Shown here: one piece after another, positions 1-8,391 of the stretch | Layout: each line of letters begins with the position of its first letter | Position numbering within the stretch: the stretch's first letter is position 1 | DNA from: Allopusillimonas sp048270225 | GTDB lineage: Bacteria; Pseudomonadota; Gammaproteobacteria; Burkholderiales; Burkholderiaceae_B | Direction: 5' to 3' | DNA: 64,000 nt | Assembly: GCA_048270225.1 (NCBI GenBank) | Contig: JBLWTG010000004.1 | Span: 186,001 to 250,000, forward strand | Program-made: the position numbers and the translations under genes | Notes under the pieces: generated by a model | What the model was told of the DNA's origin: nothing | Databases searched by the model: none | The model's input: only the letters and a program-made list of their open reading frames with translations

Positions 1-851
1 CCACGGATATCGTGGCGCGTATCGTGACTCAACGCATGAGCGAAGTGCTCGGCCAGCCTATGGTCGTGGAAAACAAGGGCGGCGCCGGCGGCGCCATCGG
101 TGCGGCACAGGCTGCGCGCGCCAAGCCGGACGGTTACGTATTGTCCATCGCCACGGTGTCCACCATGGCCGTGAACTCCGCTTGCCGTCCCAAAGACTTG
201 CCTTACGATCCGATCAAGGACTTTGCGCCGGTCACCAACTTCGCCAACGTGCCTAACGTGATCGAAGTCAATCCCAAGTTCCCCGCCAAGACATTCAAGG
301 AATTCGTCAAGGCGCTCAAGGACAATCCCGGCAAGTTCACTCATGGCAGCTCGGGAACATGCTCGGTGCTTCATCTGTTCGGCGAGGCCTTCAAGCAGGC
401 TACCGGTACCGATGCCGTGCACGTGCCCTATAAGGGCTCGGGCCCTGCCGTCACCGATGCGGTCGCAGGCCAGATCGACAGCATGTTCGACAACCTGCCT
501 TCTTCCCTCGGGCAAATCCAGGCCGGCAATCTGCGTCCGCTGGCGATTGCGTGGCCAGAGCGTCTGAAATCCCTGCCAAACGTGCCGACACTGGCCGAAG
601 AAGGCTATCCTCAATTGAACCGGCCTGCGTGGTATGGCCTGCTGGCACCTGCGGGCACGCCGGATGAAGTCATCAAGACGCTGCGTGACGCGGCCGTGGT
701 GGCGCTGAAGGATCCCAAAGTGATTGCCACGCTCGAAAAACAGGGCGCTGCGCCTTCCGGCAATACCTCGCAAGAGTTTGCCAAGGAAATCAAAGAGCAG
801 TACGACTGGGCCCGCGAGGTTGTTGCCAAGGGCAATATCACGCTGGAATAA
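1..851 (+). CDS. Bug-family tripartite tricarboxylate receptor, 5' truncated by the window edge
   Basis: This is the C-terminal part of a periplasmic Bug (TctC-like) solute receptor. The reading frame is open from base 3 (TDIVAR...), so the true start and signal peptide lie to the left of the window; the GTG at 12 is only an internal codon. Family marks visible are the VVENKGGAGGAIG segment, KPDGYVLSIATV, HVPYKGSGPAVTDAVAGQID, a central MFDNLP and the PNVPTLAEEGYP segment. About 283 residues remain of a usual 320-330. Receptors of this family bind carboxylates or similar small organic ligands. The ligand cannot be read from the sequence, and no TctA/TctB membrane genes are nearby on the visible side. 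Confidence 0.93.
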   Translation, partial: TDIVARIVTQRMSEVLGQPMVVENKGGAGGAIGAAQAARAKPDGYVLSIATVSTMAVNSACRPKDLPYDPIKDFAPVTNFANVPNVIEVNPKFPAKTFKEFVKALKDNPGKFTHGSSGTCSVLHLFGEAFKQATGTDAVHVPYKGSGPAVTDAVAGQIDSMFDNLPSSLGQIQAGNLRPLAIAWPERLKSLPNVPTLAEEGYPQLNRPAWYGLLAPAGTPDEVIKTLRDAAVVALKDPKVIATLEKQGAAPSGNTSQEFAKEIKEQYDWAREVVAKGNITLE

Positions 852-898
852 GTCCGCGTTATGACCTCCGGGGCAGATGCCTGCCCCAGGGGAATCCA

Positions 899-978
899 CC
901 CTCCGCCATTGAACTGCACGATATCGCCAGGACCACGCGCCGGCTGATGGGATGCCGTTCACGGGCGGAGGGTTTTTT
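899..978 (+). terminator. Probable intrinsic terminator after the Bug receptor
   Basis: CCCTCCGCC at 899-907 pairs perfectly with GGCGGAGGG at 964-972, and six T follow at 973-978. The loop is long (56 nt). A second, local hairpin GGGGCAG-ATGC-CTGCCCC sits just upstream at 870-887 without a T tract. Confidence 0.55.
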
Positions 979-1064
979 ATTTCGGCATGACTGCAGCGCC
1001 GAACTTTGCTGGACTACGCTAAGGCTGGGATGACAATCCAGGTGAGGAAATTTCAGTGTAGAGC

Positions 1065-1086
1065 GCTATTTCAGCAAACGCTGAAA
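1065..1086 (+). promoter_or_regulatory. Operator-like repeat, copy 1
   Basis: GCTA is followed by the perfect inverted repeat TTTCAGC-AAAC-GCTGAAA (1069-1086). A near copy lies at 1131-1153. The two flank the -35 region of the toxin-antitoxin-like unit, as expected for autoregulation by an AbiEi-type protein. Confidence 0.5.
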
Positions 1087-1110
1087 ATTATATTTTTAGT
1101 GAAATTCAAC

Positions 1111-1138
1111 TTGACTTTTTCATTAAAAATGCTATTTT
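1111..1138 (+). promoter_or_regulatory. Candidate sigma-70 promoter of the AbiE-like unit
   Basis: TTGACT (1111-1116) and TATTTT (1133-1138) are separated by 16 bp in a strongly AT-rich stretch. Transcription would begin near 1145, almost on the first ATG, which makes the ATG at 1166 a plausible real start. The -10 overlaps the second operator-like repeat. Confidence 0.45.
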
Positions 1139-1153
1139 CAACAAATGCTGAAA
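1131..1153 (+). promoter_or_regulatory. Operator-like repeat, copy 2
   Basis: GCTATTTTCAACAAATGCTG followed by AAA repeats copy 1 at 1065-1086 with one inserted base and two substitutions. It covers the -10 and the first possible start codon. Confidence 0.45.
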
Positions 1154-2227
1154 TCTGATCATTCAATGAAAAACATCGAAGGCCAAGCTACGCAGGCGCT
1201 TCGCTTACTGTTGGAACAAGTGCCTGCCATAAGGCTTTTGGACATTCAGCAGGAGGTGCCTGGGCTTGCCCAAGACGCAGATATCGTGGCACGTATCAAC
1301 GTGTCTGGCAGGCGCCACGTACTCATCTGCGAAGTGAAGTCCACGGGCCAGCCGCGCCATGTGCGGATGGCATTGCTCCAACTGCGCGACTACATGGCAC
1401 ACTATGCGCAAGATGCTACGCCCGTTTTCATTGCGCCTTATCTGTCATCCGACGCTCAAGCACTGTGCCGTGAGCAAGGTGTAGGTTTTCTCGACCTCGA
1501 AGGCAATGCACGCCTAGTCTTCGGCAGCGTCTTTATTGAACGCCAGGTCGCGAGTAAACCCGTTGCAGATCGGCGTCAACTCAGGTCGCTATTCAAGCCG
1601 AAGTCCGCGCAGATATTGCGCGTGATGCTTCATAATCCCCGCCAAGCATGGCGCGTCATAGATCTCGCGCAAGCCGCCGCCGTCAGCCTTGGTCAGGTTA
1701 GCAACGTTCGCGTCGGCCTGCTCGATAGAGAGTGGGCGCAAGTATCCGAAGAAGGTCTGTTTTTATCTGAGCCCGACACACTGCTGGATGAATGGCGCGA
1801 TGCCTATGAACCTCCGGTTGCGAAGCGCTTGGCCTTCTATACAACCCTGCACGGCAGCGCATTTGAGGAAGCGGCACGGCAAGCACTGCGTTCAGGTGAC
1901 GAGCCCAGTCTAGCGGCATTTGCATCCTTCTCGGCGGCGCATTGGCTCGCTCCATATGGCAGGACAGGTACACAGTATTTCTATGCAGACGAGGCAGGAC
2001 TTGAACGACTGCAGTCAGCCTTGAAGTTGTCCGTGAGTTCCAAAGGCGAAAACGTAGTGGTATCGCTACTCAAGGATTCTGGCTTGTTGCTCGATACGGA
2101 GGAACCGGAGCCTGGCGCAATTTGTACAAGCCCGGTTCAAACCTATCTTGATCTTGCCAACGCTGGCGAGCGCGGACGAGAGGCCGCAGATCATTTACGA
2201 CAAGAAAGGTTGACATGGCCGAAATAA
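1145..2227 (+). CDS. AbiEi-like type IV antitoxin with N-terminal PD-(D/E)XK-like segment
   Basis: Putative regulator/antitoxin of a two-gene type IV toxin-antitoxin-like unit, 360 residues. Residues 44-80 read as a PD-(D/E)XK nuclease core: Asp46, then Glu63-Val-Lys65 in a hydrophobic strand (ICEVKS) and Gln79 in the next helix. Residues about 150-205 look like a winged helix (SAQILRVML, then VSLGQVSNVRVGLL), the DNA-binding part expected of an AbiEi autoregulator. The last 150 residues match nothing I recognise. The ATG at 1145 lies inside an operator repeat; ATG 1166 (MKNIEGQ) is an alternative start. The gene overlaps the nucleotidyltransferase gene by 13 bp. Family assignment rests on partner and layout. 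Whether the nuclease-like core is active is unknown. Confidence 0.7.
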   Translation: MLKSDHSMKNIEGQATQALRLLLEQVPAIRLLDIQQEVPGLAQDADIVARINVSGRRHVLICEVKSTGQPRHVRMALLQLRDYMAHYAQDATPVFIAPYLSSDAQALCREQGVGFLDLEGNARLVFGSVFIERQVASKPVADRRQLRSLFKPKSAQILRVMLHNPRQAWRVIDLAQAAAVSLGQVSNVRVGLLDREWAQVSEEGLFLSEPDTLLDEWRDAYEPPVAKRLAFYTTLHGSAFEEAARQALRSGDEPSLAAFASFSAAHWLAPYGRTGTQYFYADEAGLERLQSALKLSVSSKGENVVVSLLKDSGLLLDTEEPEPGAICTSPVQTYLDLANAGERGREAADHLRQERLTWPK

Positions 2228-3084
2228 CACCCGGCGATCCGCAGTCCGCCGCCGATTACGATGACCGCACGACCACGGCTGTAAAAACGGTGCTGATCGA
2301 AATCGGCCAGATTCTCGGAAGTTTTAAGGGGAAATTCGCCATCGTTGGCGGCGCCGTACCGTGGCTGCTGCTAGGCAACGCAGATATGCCACACGTCGGC
2401 ACGCTCGACGTGGACCTTGGTCTAGATGCGGAGGCTTTGGGCGACGGGGAATACGCAACGCTCATTGAAGCGCTACAAGGACATGGCTACCAGCAGCGTC
2501 GAGAACTTCGCCGCTTTCAGCTCGTTCGTCAGATTCCGACCAAAGACGGCGGCGCGCCGATTGACATCATTGTCGATTTCCTGATGCCTCGCGACGCTGA
2601 GATCGTTAAAAACGTGCCGCCGCTGATCAGTGACTTTGCCGTGCAAAGAGCGGATGGAGCCGATTTGGCGCTGCGCTTTTACCAATTGGTTGCGATTAGC
2701 GGTCCGATGCCCGCTGGTGGTACGAACCGCGTTGAGATCGCGGTGTGTTCGATTCCGGCCCTTTTGGCTATGAAGGGGCATGCGATTAAGGGACGTTATA
2801 AACAGAAGGATGCCTACGACATTTATTACTGCATCCGGAACTATCCCGGCGGCCCAGAGGTGCTCGCAGAGGAATGTCGACCGTTGCTCGCGCATGCTAG
2901 TGGTGCGGCGGGATACGGTTTCATTGCTGGTAAGTTCGATACCACTGATGGTTTTGGGCCGACATGCGTGCGCCGCTTCGTCGAAGAAACGAACGTGCTT
3001 GGGGACCGCAGTCCGGAGCAATGGCAGCAGGATGCTTTCGGACAGGTCGATGCCTGGCTGCGGGCGCTTGGTTTGAGGGGATGA
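2215..3084 (+). CDS. AbiEii-like nucleotidyltransferase (toxin of type IV TA-like unit)
   Basis: 289 residues with the nucleotidyltransferase signature of the AbiEii/AbiGii toxin family: a Gly-Gly motif (AIVGGAVPWLL, residues 42-52), then LDVDLGL with Asp65 and Asp67 as likely metal ligands, then IDIIVDF giving the third acidic strand. The C-terminal KGRYKQKDAYDIYY segment is the Lys/Asp-rich motif typical of AbiEii. Characterised relatives (AbiEii, MenT) transfer nucleotides to RNA such as tRNA acceptor ends. Start ATG at 2215 follows AGAAAGG and overlaps the 3' end of the antitoxin-like gene, implying translational coupling. Confidence 0.78.
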   Translation: MAEITPGDPQSAADYDDRTTTAVKTVLIEIGQILGSFKGKFAIVGGAVPWLLLGNADMPHVGTLDVDLGLDAEALGDGEYATLIEALQGHGYQQRRELRRFQLVRQIPTKDGGAPIDIIVDFLMPRDAEIVKNVPPLISDFAVQRADGADLALRFYQLVAISGPMPAGGTNRVEIAVCSIPALLAMKGHAIKGRYKQKDAYDIYYCIRNYPGGPEVLAEECRPLLAHASGAAGYGFIAGKFDTTDGFGPTCVRRFVEETNVLGDRSPEQWQQDAFGQVDAWLRALGLRG

Positions 3085-3100
3085 GCGCCACGACGCTCAT
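3081..3100 (+). other. Hairpin at the end of the AbiE-like unit
   Basis: Perfect inverted repeat ATGAGCG-CCACGA-CGCTCAT at the nucleotidyltransferase stop codon. There is no T tract after it, so a terminator role is only possible. Confidence 0.3.
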
Positions 3101-3257
3101 TCCGGCTCAGGCGGATCTGGTTCCTACGACAATCTTGATTTGGTCCTACGCGGCAGGACATCGAATCGCTACACTCCTCCGAACATCATAGACCGGTCAC
3201 AAACGGCGCCCTGATCGACGCTTGCGGACAGGTATTAAACATAACGAGGAGGAGACA

Positions 3258-4709
3258 GTGCCAGAACGCATTACCCTGGAAAAGTCCTTCAAGCCACATT
3301 GGGTCTGGGCCATCGCCTTTGGCTCTGCAATCGGCTGGGGCAGCTTTGTGCTGCCGGTCGAGTGGATGAAGATGGCCGGACCGCTTGGAGTTATTATCGG
3401 CCTTTGGATTGGAGCGCTGCTTCTTGGCCTGGTTGGTTTGAGCATGGGCTTTCTGGTGAAAGCCTATCCTGTAACCGGCGGCGCCTTCACCTATGCCTAC
3501 CTGGCCTTTGGCCGAAGGCATGCGTTTCTCTGCGGCTGGTTTCTCATCCTGGGGTATGTGGCCATTGTGGCGCTCAATGCCTCGGCCTTTGCGCTGATGA
3601 TCAAATTCCTGCTCCCGCAGGTCGCCAAGCAGGGCTTGCTCTACAGCGTTGCGGGCTGGAATGTCTATCTCTCGGAAGTCGTGATCGCCAGTGCGGTGCT
3701 GATCATCTTTGCCTGGATCAATATTCGCGGCGCAGACGCGACGGCGCAGACACAGTTTTATTTTTGCATGCTGCTCATCGCAGCGGCGGTGGGTGTGACG
3801 GTTGCCATGATTGCCGCGCCCGGGACGTCGTTCAAGAACATGACGCCGTTGTTCCAGCCTGGCATACCATCGTGGTCTGCCATTGGGGCGATTGTTGCGA
3901 TTTCCCCCTGGGCGTATGTAGGCTTTGATACGGTACCGCAGGCCGCGGAAGAGTTCAGTTTTTCCCCCGGCAAGGCAACCTTTCTGATTCTGGCAGCCCT
4001 GGTGGTCTCGGCTTCTCACTATTCGATCATGATTATTGCTTCCGCCCTGGCCATGCCCTGGATGGAGCTGGTGGAGCATCATTATCTGTGGGGTACAGGC
4101 CAGGCAGTCCTCGGTGTGCTGGGCCATGTCGGACTGGGGGCGCTGGCCGTCGCATTGTGCATGGGGATTTTCACCGGCCTCATCGGTTTCTATATTTCCT
4201 GCAGCCGGCTGATGTTCGCCATGAGCCGGGCCAAAGCCTTGCCGCCCGCCTTCTCGCGCCTGCACGACAAGCACTGCACGCCGTACGTGAGCATCCTTTT
4301 TGTATGTGTGATCTGCCTGGTCGCACCGTGGTTCGGTCGCTCCGTCCTGCTCTGGATCGTTGATATGTCTGCCGTGGGCATATCCGTGGCGTTCATCTAC
4401 TACTGCGCGGCGGCCTACCGGCTGTTCAAGTGGTCGCCCCGTCACGCAGGGTCCTCGTTCTGCAAAGAAGTGGCGCCATGCAAGAAGTTCGTAGCGTTGC
4501 TCGGCATGCTGTGCAGCATAGGTTTTCTTGCGCTGCTGCTGATTCCCGGATCTCCCGGCTTTCTGGAGGGCCCAGCGTGGGCGGCCCTGCTTTGCTGGCT
4601 TGCGCTGGGGCTGGTGTTTTATGCAGCGATAGGGCAAAGCTATCTGAAAACCTCCAAGCGCGAACTCGACAGGCTGATCCTGGGCGAGGGGGTTGCGGCG
4701 GCGGCATAG
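3258..4709 (+). CDS. APC-superfamily amino acid permease
   Basis: Inner-membrane permease of 483 residues with about 12 hydrophobic segments. The N-terminal FGSAIGWGSFVLPVEWM stretch is the glycine-rich unwound helix 1 that binds the substrate amine in APC transporters, and YPVTGGAFTYAY in helix 3 is also typical. I chose the GTG start at 3258 because GAGGAGGAG lies 4-12 bases before it; an in-frame upstream start at 3222 lacks such a site. The substrate cannot be read from sequence. It stands alone, with no linked enzyme or regulator. Confidence 0.85.
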   Translation: MPERITLEKSFKPHWVWAIAFGSAIGWGSFVLPVEWMKMAGPLGVIIGLWIGALLLGLVGLSMGFLVKAYPVTGGAFTYAYLAFGRRHAFLCGWFLILGYVAIVALNASAFALMIKFLLPQVAKQGLLYSVAGWNVYLSEVVIASAVLIIFAWINIRGADATAQTQFYFCMLLIAAAVGVTVAMIAAPGTSFKNMTPLFQPGIPSWSAIGAIVAISPWAYVGFDTVPQAAEEFSFSPGKATFLILAALVVSASHYSIMIIASALAMPWMELVEHHYLWGTGQAVLGVLGHVGLGALAVALCMGIFTGLIGFYISCSRLMFAMSRAKALPPAFSRLHDKHCTPYVSILFVCVICLVAPWFGRSVLLWIVDMSAVGISVAFIYYCAAAYRLFKWSPRHAGSSFCKEVAPCKKFVALLGMLCSIGFLALLLIPGSPGFLEGPAWAALLCWLALGLVFYAAIGQSYLKTSKRELDRLILGEGVAAAA

Positions 4710-4800
4710 CGACGGCAGGCGGACGGCGTATGAGGTTGCGCCGGAAACGCCGGGTGCTGTATCTTACGGGCGGGCAGGTTATACTTGCGAGTTCTCTCCT

Positions 4801-4875
4801 GTCTCCGTAGTTAAATGGATATAACTTTCCCCTCCTAAGGGAAGATTGCAGGTTCGATTCCTGCCGGGGACGCCA
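4801..4875 (+). tRNA. tRNA-Arg (anticodon CCT)
   Basis: A full cloverleaf can be drawn. Acceptor GTCTCCG (4801-4807) pairs with CGGGGAC (4865-4871) with one T-G wobble; the anticodon stem is TTCCC/GGGAA around the loop CTCCTAA (anticodon CCT); the T arm carries GGTTCGATTCC; discriminator G and an encoded CCA follow at 4872-4875. It reads AGG codons. Confidence 0.93.
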
Positions 4876-4910
4876 CCGTTGCAGTTGCCACAACACGGCA
4901 AATACCTCAA

Positions 4911-4941
4911 CCCGCATGCTGCGCCGGCATCGCGGGTTTTT
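4911..4941 (+). terminator. Intrinsic terminator of tRNA-Arg
   Basis: CCCGCATGC pairs with GCATCGCGGG (one bulged C), followed by five T at 4937-4941, 36 bp after the tRNA. Confidence 0.75.
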
Positions 4942-4982
4942 GCTGGACGGTCGGCTATTGATGGCCCAGTGCCCATGGGCTT

Positions 4983-5030
4983 GCGGGCATTGAATGCCCG
5001 CCATGACGCGTTCAAGTACTATAAATAGTA
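4983..5030 (+). promoter_or_regulatory. Two inverted repeats upstream of gabD
   Basis: GCGGGCAT-TGA-ATGCCCGC (4983-5001) is a perfect 8-bp hairpin, preceded by the palindrome GCCCATGGGC (4971-4980). TACTAT-AA-ATAGTA (5017-5030) is a second perfect repeat 40 bp before the gabD start and may be an operator. No regulator gene is adjacent. Confidence 0.35.
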
Positions 5031-5070
5031 TGCAGTCTCCAACACACATCAATCGAGTAGGGGTAGCAAT

Positions 5071-6525
5071 ATGTTGAAGTTGAACAGACCGGACCTTTTC
5101 CGGCAGCAGTGCTATATCAACGGCAAGTGGTGCGACGCGGACAGCGGAGCCACCATCGATGTCACCAACCCCGCCACGGGCGAAGTCCTGGGGACGATCC
5201 CCAAAATGGGCGCTGAAGAAACCCGCCGGGCCATCGAGGCCGCTAACGAAGCGTGGGCGGGCTGGCGCAAGATGACTGCGAAGCAGCGTGCTGCGATTCT
5301 GCGCCGCTGGTTCGACCTGATGATCGCCAACACCGACGACCTCGCATTGATCATGACGGCCGAGCAGGGCAAGCCGCTGGCCGAATCCAAGGGTGAGATC
5401 GCTTACGGCGCGTCCTATTTCGAATGGTATGCGGAAGAAGGCAAGCGCGCTTATGGGGACACCATCCCCACCTCCGCGCCCGACAAGCGCATTGTGGTGG
5501 TCAAGGAGCCTATCGGCGTCTGCGCTGCCATCACCCCATGGAATTTCCCTTCCTCCATGATTACGCGCAAGGCAGGTGCGGCGCTGGGCGCAGGTTGCCC
5601 CATGGTGGTCAAGCCTGCCACGCAAACGCCTTACTCGGCGCTGGCCCTGGCCGTGCTGGCCGAAGAAGCGGGCGTGCCTGCAGGCGTATTTTCCATTCTG
5701 ACCGGCTCGGCGAGCGCCATCGGCGGCGAAATGACCAGCAATGCGCTGGTGCGCAAGGTCACTTTCACCGGCTCAACGGAAGTGGGTCGCCTGTTGATGC
5801 AGCAAAGCGCCAGCTCGATCAAGAAAGTGTCGATGGAGTTGGGCGGCAATGCGCCGTTCATCGTGTTCGACGACGCGGATCTGGACGAGGCCGTCGAAGG
5901 CGCCATGGCCAGCAAGTATCGCAACACCGGACAAACCTGCGTCTGCGCCAATCGCATCTATGTGCACGACAAAGTCTACGATGCGTTTTCCCAGAAACTG
6001 GTTGCGGCAGTGTCCAAGCTGAAGATAGGCAACGGCATGGAAGAGGGCGTCACGCAGGGGCCGTTGATCGACAATGCGGCAGTGGAGAAGGTCAAGGAGC
6101 ATATCGAGGACGCGCTGAGCAAGGGCGGCAAGCTGCTGGCCGGCGGCAAGCCACATGCATTGGGTCAGTCATTCTTCGAGCCGACCATCATTGCGGGTGT
6201 CACCACGGATATGAAGGTGGCACGCGAAGAAACCTTCGGTCCGCTGGCGCCATTGTTCAGATTTTCGTCCGACGACGAAGTCATCAAGCTCTCCAACGAC
6301 ACTGAGTTCGGTCTTGCCGCTTATTTTTACAGCCGGGATATTGGTCGAGTTTGGCGCGTCGCCGAAGCACTGGAATATGGCATGGTCGGCATCAACACCG
6401 GCATCGTGTCCAACGAAGCTGCACCGTTTGGCGGCGTGAAGCAATCGGGCGTTGGCCGCGAAGGCTCGCACTATGGGCTGGACGACTACCTGGTCGTCAA
6501 ATATCTGTGCATGGGCGGGATTTGA
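5071..6525 (+). CDS. gabD: NAD(P)-dependent succinate-semialdehyde dehydrogenase
   Basis: Cytosolic aldehyde dehydrogenase of 484 residues, close to E. coli GabD (482). It oxidises succinate semialdehyde to succinate, the last step of 4-aminobutyrate degradation. Visible motifs are PWNFP (156-160, oxyanion Asn158), FTGST (232-236, cofactor loop), MELGGNAP with general base Glu256 and GQTCVCANR with catalytic Cys290. The paired cysteine CVC after the catalytic residue is typical of bacterial GabD. The N-terminal DLFRQQCYINGKW is also characteristic. No gabT aminotransferase is adjacent, so the gene may handle semialdehydes from another route, including glutarate semialdehyde. Confidence 0.9.
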   Translation: MLKLNRPDLFRQQCYINGKWCDADSGATIDVTNPATGEVLGTIPKMGAEETRRAIEAANEAWAGWRKMTAKQRAAILRRWFDLMIANTDDLALIMTAEQGKPLAESKGEIAYGASYFEWYAEEGKRAYGDTIPTSAPDKRIVVVKEPIGVCAAITPWNFPSSMITRKAGAALGAGCPMVVKPATQTPYSALALAVLAEEAGVPAGVFSILTGSASAIGGEMTSNALVRKVTFTGSTEVGRLLMQQSASSIKKVSMELGGNAPFIVFDDADLDEAVEGAMASKYRNTGQTCVCANRIYVHDKVYDAFSQKLVAAVSKLKIGNGMEEGVTQGPLIDNAAVEKVKEHIEDALSKGGKLLAGGKPHALGQSFFEPTIIAGVTTDMKVAREETFGPLAPLFRFSSDDEVIKLSNDTEFGLAAYFYSRDIGRVWRVAEALEYGMVGINTGIVSNEAAPFGGVKQSGVGREGSHYGLDDYLVVKYLCMGGI

Positions 6526-6553
6526 CGCTCTTCGTTGCAGACAACACCCAGAA

Positions 6554-6580
6554 GGCCAGGCGATCCCTGGTCTTTTTTTT
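6554..6580 (+). terminator. Intrinsic terminator after gabD
   Basis: GGCCAGG (6554-6560) pairs with CCTGGTC (6566-6572, one G-T) over a 5-base loop and is followed by eight T. Confidence 0.85.
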
Positions 6581-6650
6581 CGCCCCAACATGGGGCGCCA
6601 GCCGTGCCCCCTTGTGTAGCCTTAATGGGTGAAAACCCTTGCCCTGCCTG

Positions 6651-6727
6651 GCTTTTGAAGAGTCTGGACCCATCAAAAGCCCGCGCTTGGACCTATGGGT
6701 TGACGCAGTGCGATGCTAGTCTGGACC
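6651..6727 (+). promoter_or_regulatory. Repeats upstream of the peptide ABC operon
   Basis: GCTTTTGA (6651-6658) and TCAAAAGC (6673-6680) form a perfect 8-bp inverted repeat. AGTCTGGACC occurs at 6661-6670 and again at 6718-6727, with a shorter TTGGACC at 6687-6693. No promoter could be placed with confidence. Confidence 0.3.
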
Positions 6728-6786
6728 ACCGTTGCGTTGATGGATGACGCGGGCTCTCGTATTCAAATATGGAAGGGGTACACAAC

Positions 6787-8376
6787 ATGCGCACTCTGCA
6801 TAAGATGTTCAATCTGGCGGCAGCAATAGGCTTGACCGCGCTCATTAGCACCGGGACAGCGCACGCTGAAGATCAACCCAAACGCGGCGGCACGCTGGTG
6901 ATCGGCCAGTATCAGGCGCCCCGGCATTTGAACGGCGCCGTGCAGTCGGGCATGGCGACAGCACTGCCCAGCACGCAGCTGTTTGCCAGCCTGGTGCGTT
7001 TCGATGACAAATGGAACCCTCAGCCTTATCTGGCCGAGTCATGGAAATGGTCCGACGACAAGAAATCGCTGACCGTGAATCTGCGGCACGATGCGGTGTT
7101 TCATGATGGCAAGCCCATCACCTCCGAAGATGTCGCCTTTTCCATCATGGCGATCAAGGCCAATCATCCCTTCAAGGCCATGTTCGATGTCGTCGAGAAG
7201 GTCGAGACCCCCGATCCTTACACGGCCATCTTCCGCCTGTCCCAACCGCATCCCGCTCTGCTGGTCGCCTTGTCCCCGGCGCTGGCGCCCATCATGCCCA
7301 AGCACATTTACGGCGATGGCCAGGATCTGAAGTCCAGCACGCACAACTCCAAGGACGTGGTCGGTTCGGGCCCGTTCAAGCTCAAGGAGTTCGTGCCCGG
7401 CAAGGAAGTCGTGCTCGAGCGCTTCGACAAGTTTTTCCTCAAGGGCAAGCCCTATCTGGACCGCATTGTGTATCAGATCAATCAGGACCAGACCACGCTG
7501 CTGATAGGCCTGCAGCGCGGCGATCTGCAGATGCTGCCCTTCATGGGCGACCCTGTGCAATTGCGCATGGCCAAGGCAGACAAGAACATTGTCATGCTGG
7601 ACAAGGGATACGAAGGCATAGGATCGCTGGCCTGGCTGGCGTTCAACACCGAACGCAAGCCGTTCAACGACAAGCGGGTGCGCCAGGCAATTGCCTATTC
7701 GCTGGACAAGAACTTCATCATCAAGGCCTTGACCATGGGTTTCGCCAAACCTTCATATGGTCCCATTGTCGAGTCCAGTCCCTATGCCTCGCAGGACGTT
7801 CAAAAATACGCACTCAATCTTGAGAAGGCGAAAGCGCTGCTTGACGAGGCGGGCTATAAGCCAGACGCCGACGGCGTGCGCTTCAAAATGTCGATAGACA
7901 TGCTGCCCGGCACTGCTGCCCTGAGCAAGAATCTTGCCGAATACAGCCGCGCCCAGTTGAAGAAAATAGGCATCGTGGCCGACCTGCGCGCATCCGCCGA
8001 CTTTCCTTCCTGGGCCAAGCGTATCGCGGCGCACGACTTCGACATGACCACGGACATCGTCTGGAACTGGGGGGACCCCGTCATCGGCGTGCACCGTACC
8101 TATTCAAGCGCCAATATCCGCCCCATCATATGGACCAACACACAGTCCTATTCCAATCCAGAAGTGGACAAGCTGATGGAAGAGGCCGGCAAGGAAGGCG
8201 ATACGGCAAAGCGCAAGGCGCTGTATGCCAAATTTGAAAAAATCGTCACGGAAGATGCACCCATTATTTATGTTGCCGAGGTGCCGTATCACACGCTGGT
8301 GTCCAAGAAAATCGGCAATCCTCCGACCAGCATCTGGGGCCCGTTGTCTCCATTGGATAACGTTTACCTGAAATAA
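6787..8376 (+). CDS. Periplasmic peptide/nickel-type ABC substrate-binding protein (SBP_bac_5)
   Basis: 530-residue receptor of the DppA/OppA family. A signal peptide ends at about AHA-ED; the mature protein begins RGGTLVIGQYQAPRHLN. Family marks include LAESWKWSDDKKSLTVNLR, VAFSIMAIK, VVGSGPFKLKEFVPGKEVVLERFD and RVRQAIAYSLDKNFII. ATG 6787 follows GGAAGGGG at a good distance, better than an upstream in-frame ATG at 6769. It is the first gene of a six-gene operon with permeases, two ATPases, an amidohydrolase and a CobW GTPase. The ligand is probably a peptide-like or amide compound hydrolysed by the linked amidohydrolase; this is inference. Confidence 0.9.
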   Translation: MRTLHKMFNLAAAIGLTALISTGTAHAEDQPKRGGTLVIGQYQAPRHLNGAVQSGMATALPSTQLFASLVRFDDKWNPQPYLAESWKWSDDKKSLTVNLRHDAVFHDGKPITSEDVAFSIMAIKANHPFKAMFDVVEKVETPDPYTAIFRLSQPHPALLVALSPALAPIMPKHIYGDGQDLKSSTHNSKDVVGSGPFKLKEFVPGKEVVLERFDKFFLKGKPYLDRIVYQINQDQTTLLIGLQRGDLQMLPFMGDPVQLRMAKADKNIVMLDKGYEGIGSLAWLAFNTERKPFNDKRVRQAIAYSLDKNFIIKALTMGFAKPSYGPIVESSPYASQDVQKYALNLEKAKALLDEAGYKPDADGVRFKMSIDMLPGTAALSKNLAEYSRAQLKKIGIVADLRASADFPSWAKRIAAHDFDMTTDIVWNWGDPVIGVHRTYSSANIRPIIWTNTQSYSNPEVDKLMEEAGKEGDTAKRKALYAKFEKIVTEDAPIIYVAEVPYHTLVSKKIGNPPTSIWGPLSPLDNVYLK

Positions 8377-8391
8377 CCTGCGGTGGTGGCT

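Noticed and set aside
3186..4637. Long open frame of about 480 codons on the minus strand
   Set aside because: It lies wholly antisense to the APC permease, its translation is rich in Arg, Gln, His and Gly with no domain, and it is explained by codon bias of the plus-strand gene.
4801..4875. tRNA-Arg as an integration site for a mobile island
   Set aside because: No copy of the tRNA 3' end, integrase or recombinase was found in the window, and flanking genes look like ordinary chromosomal genes.
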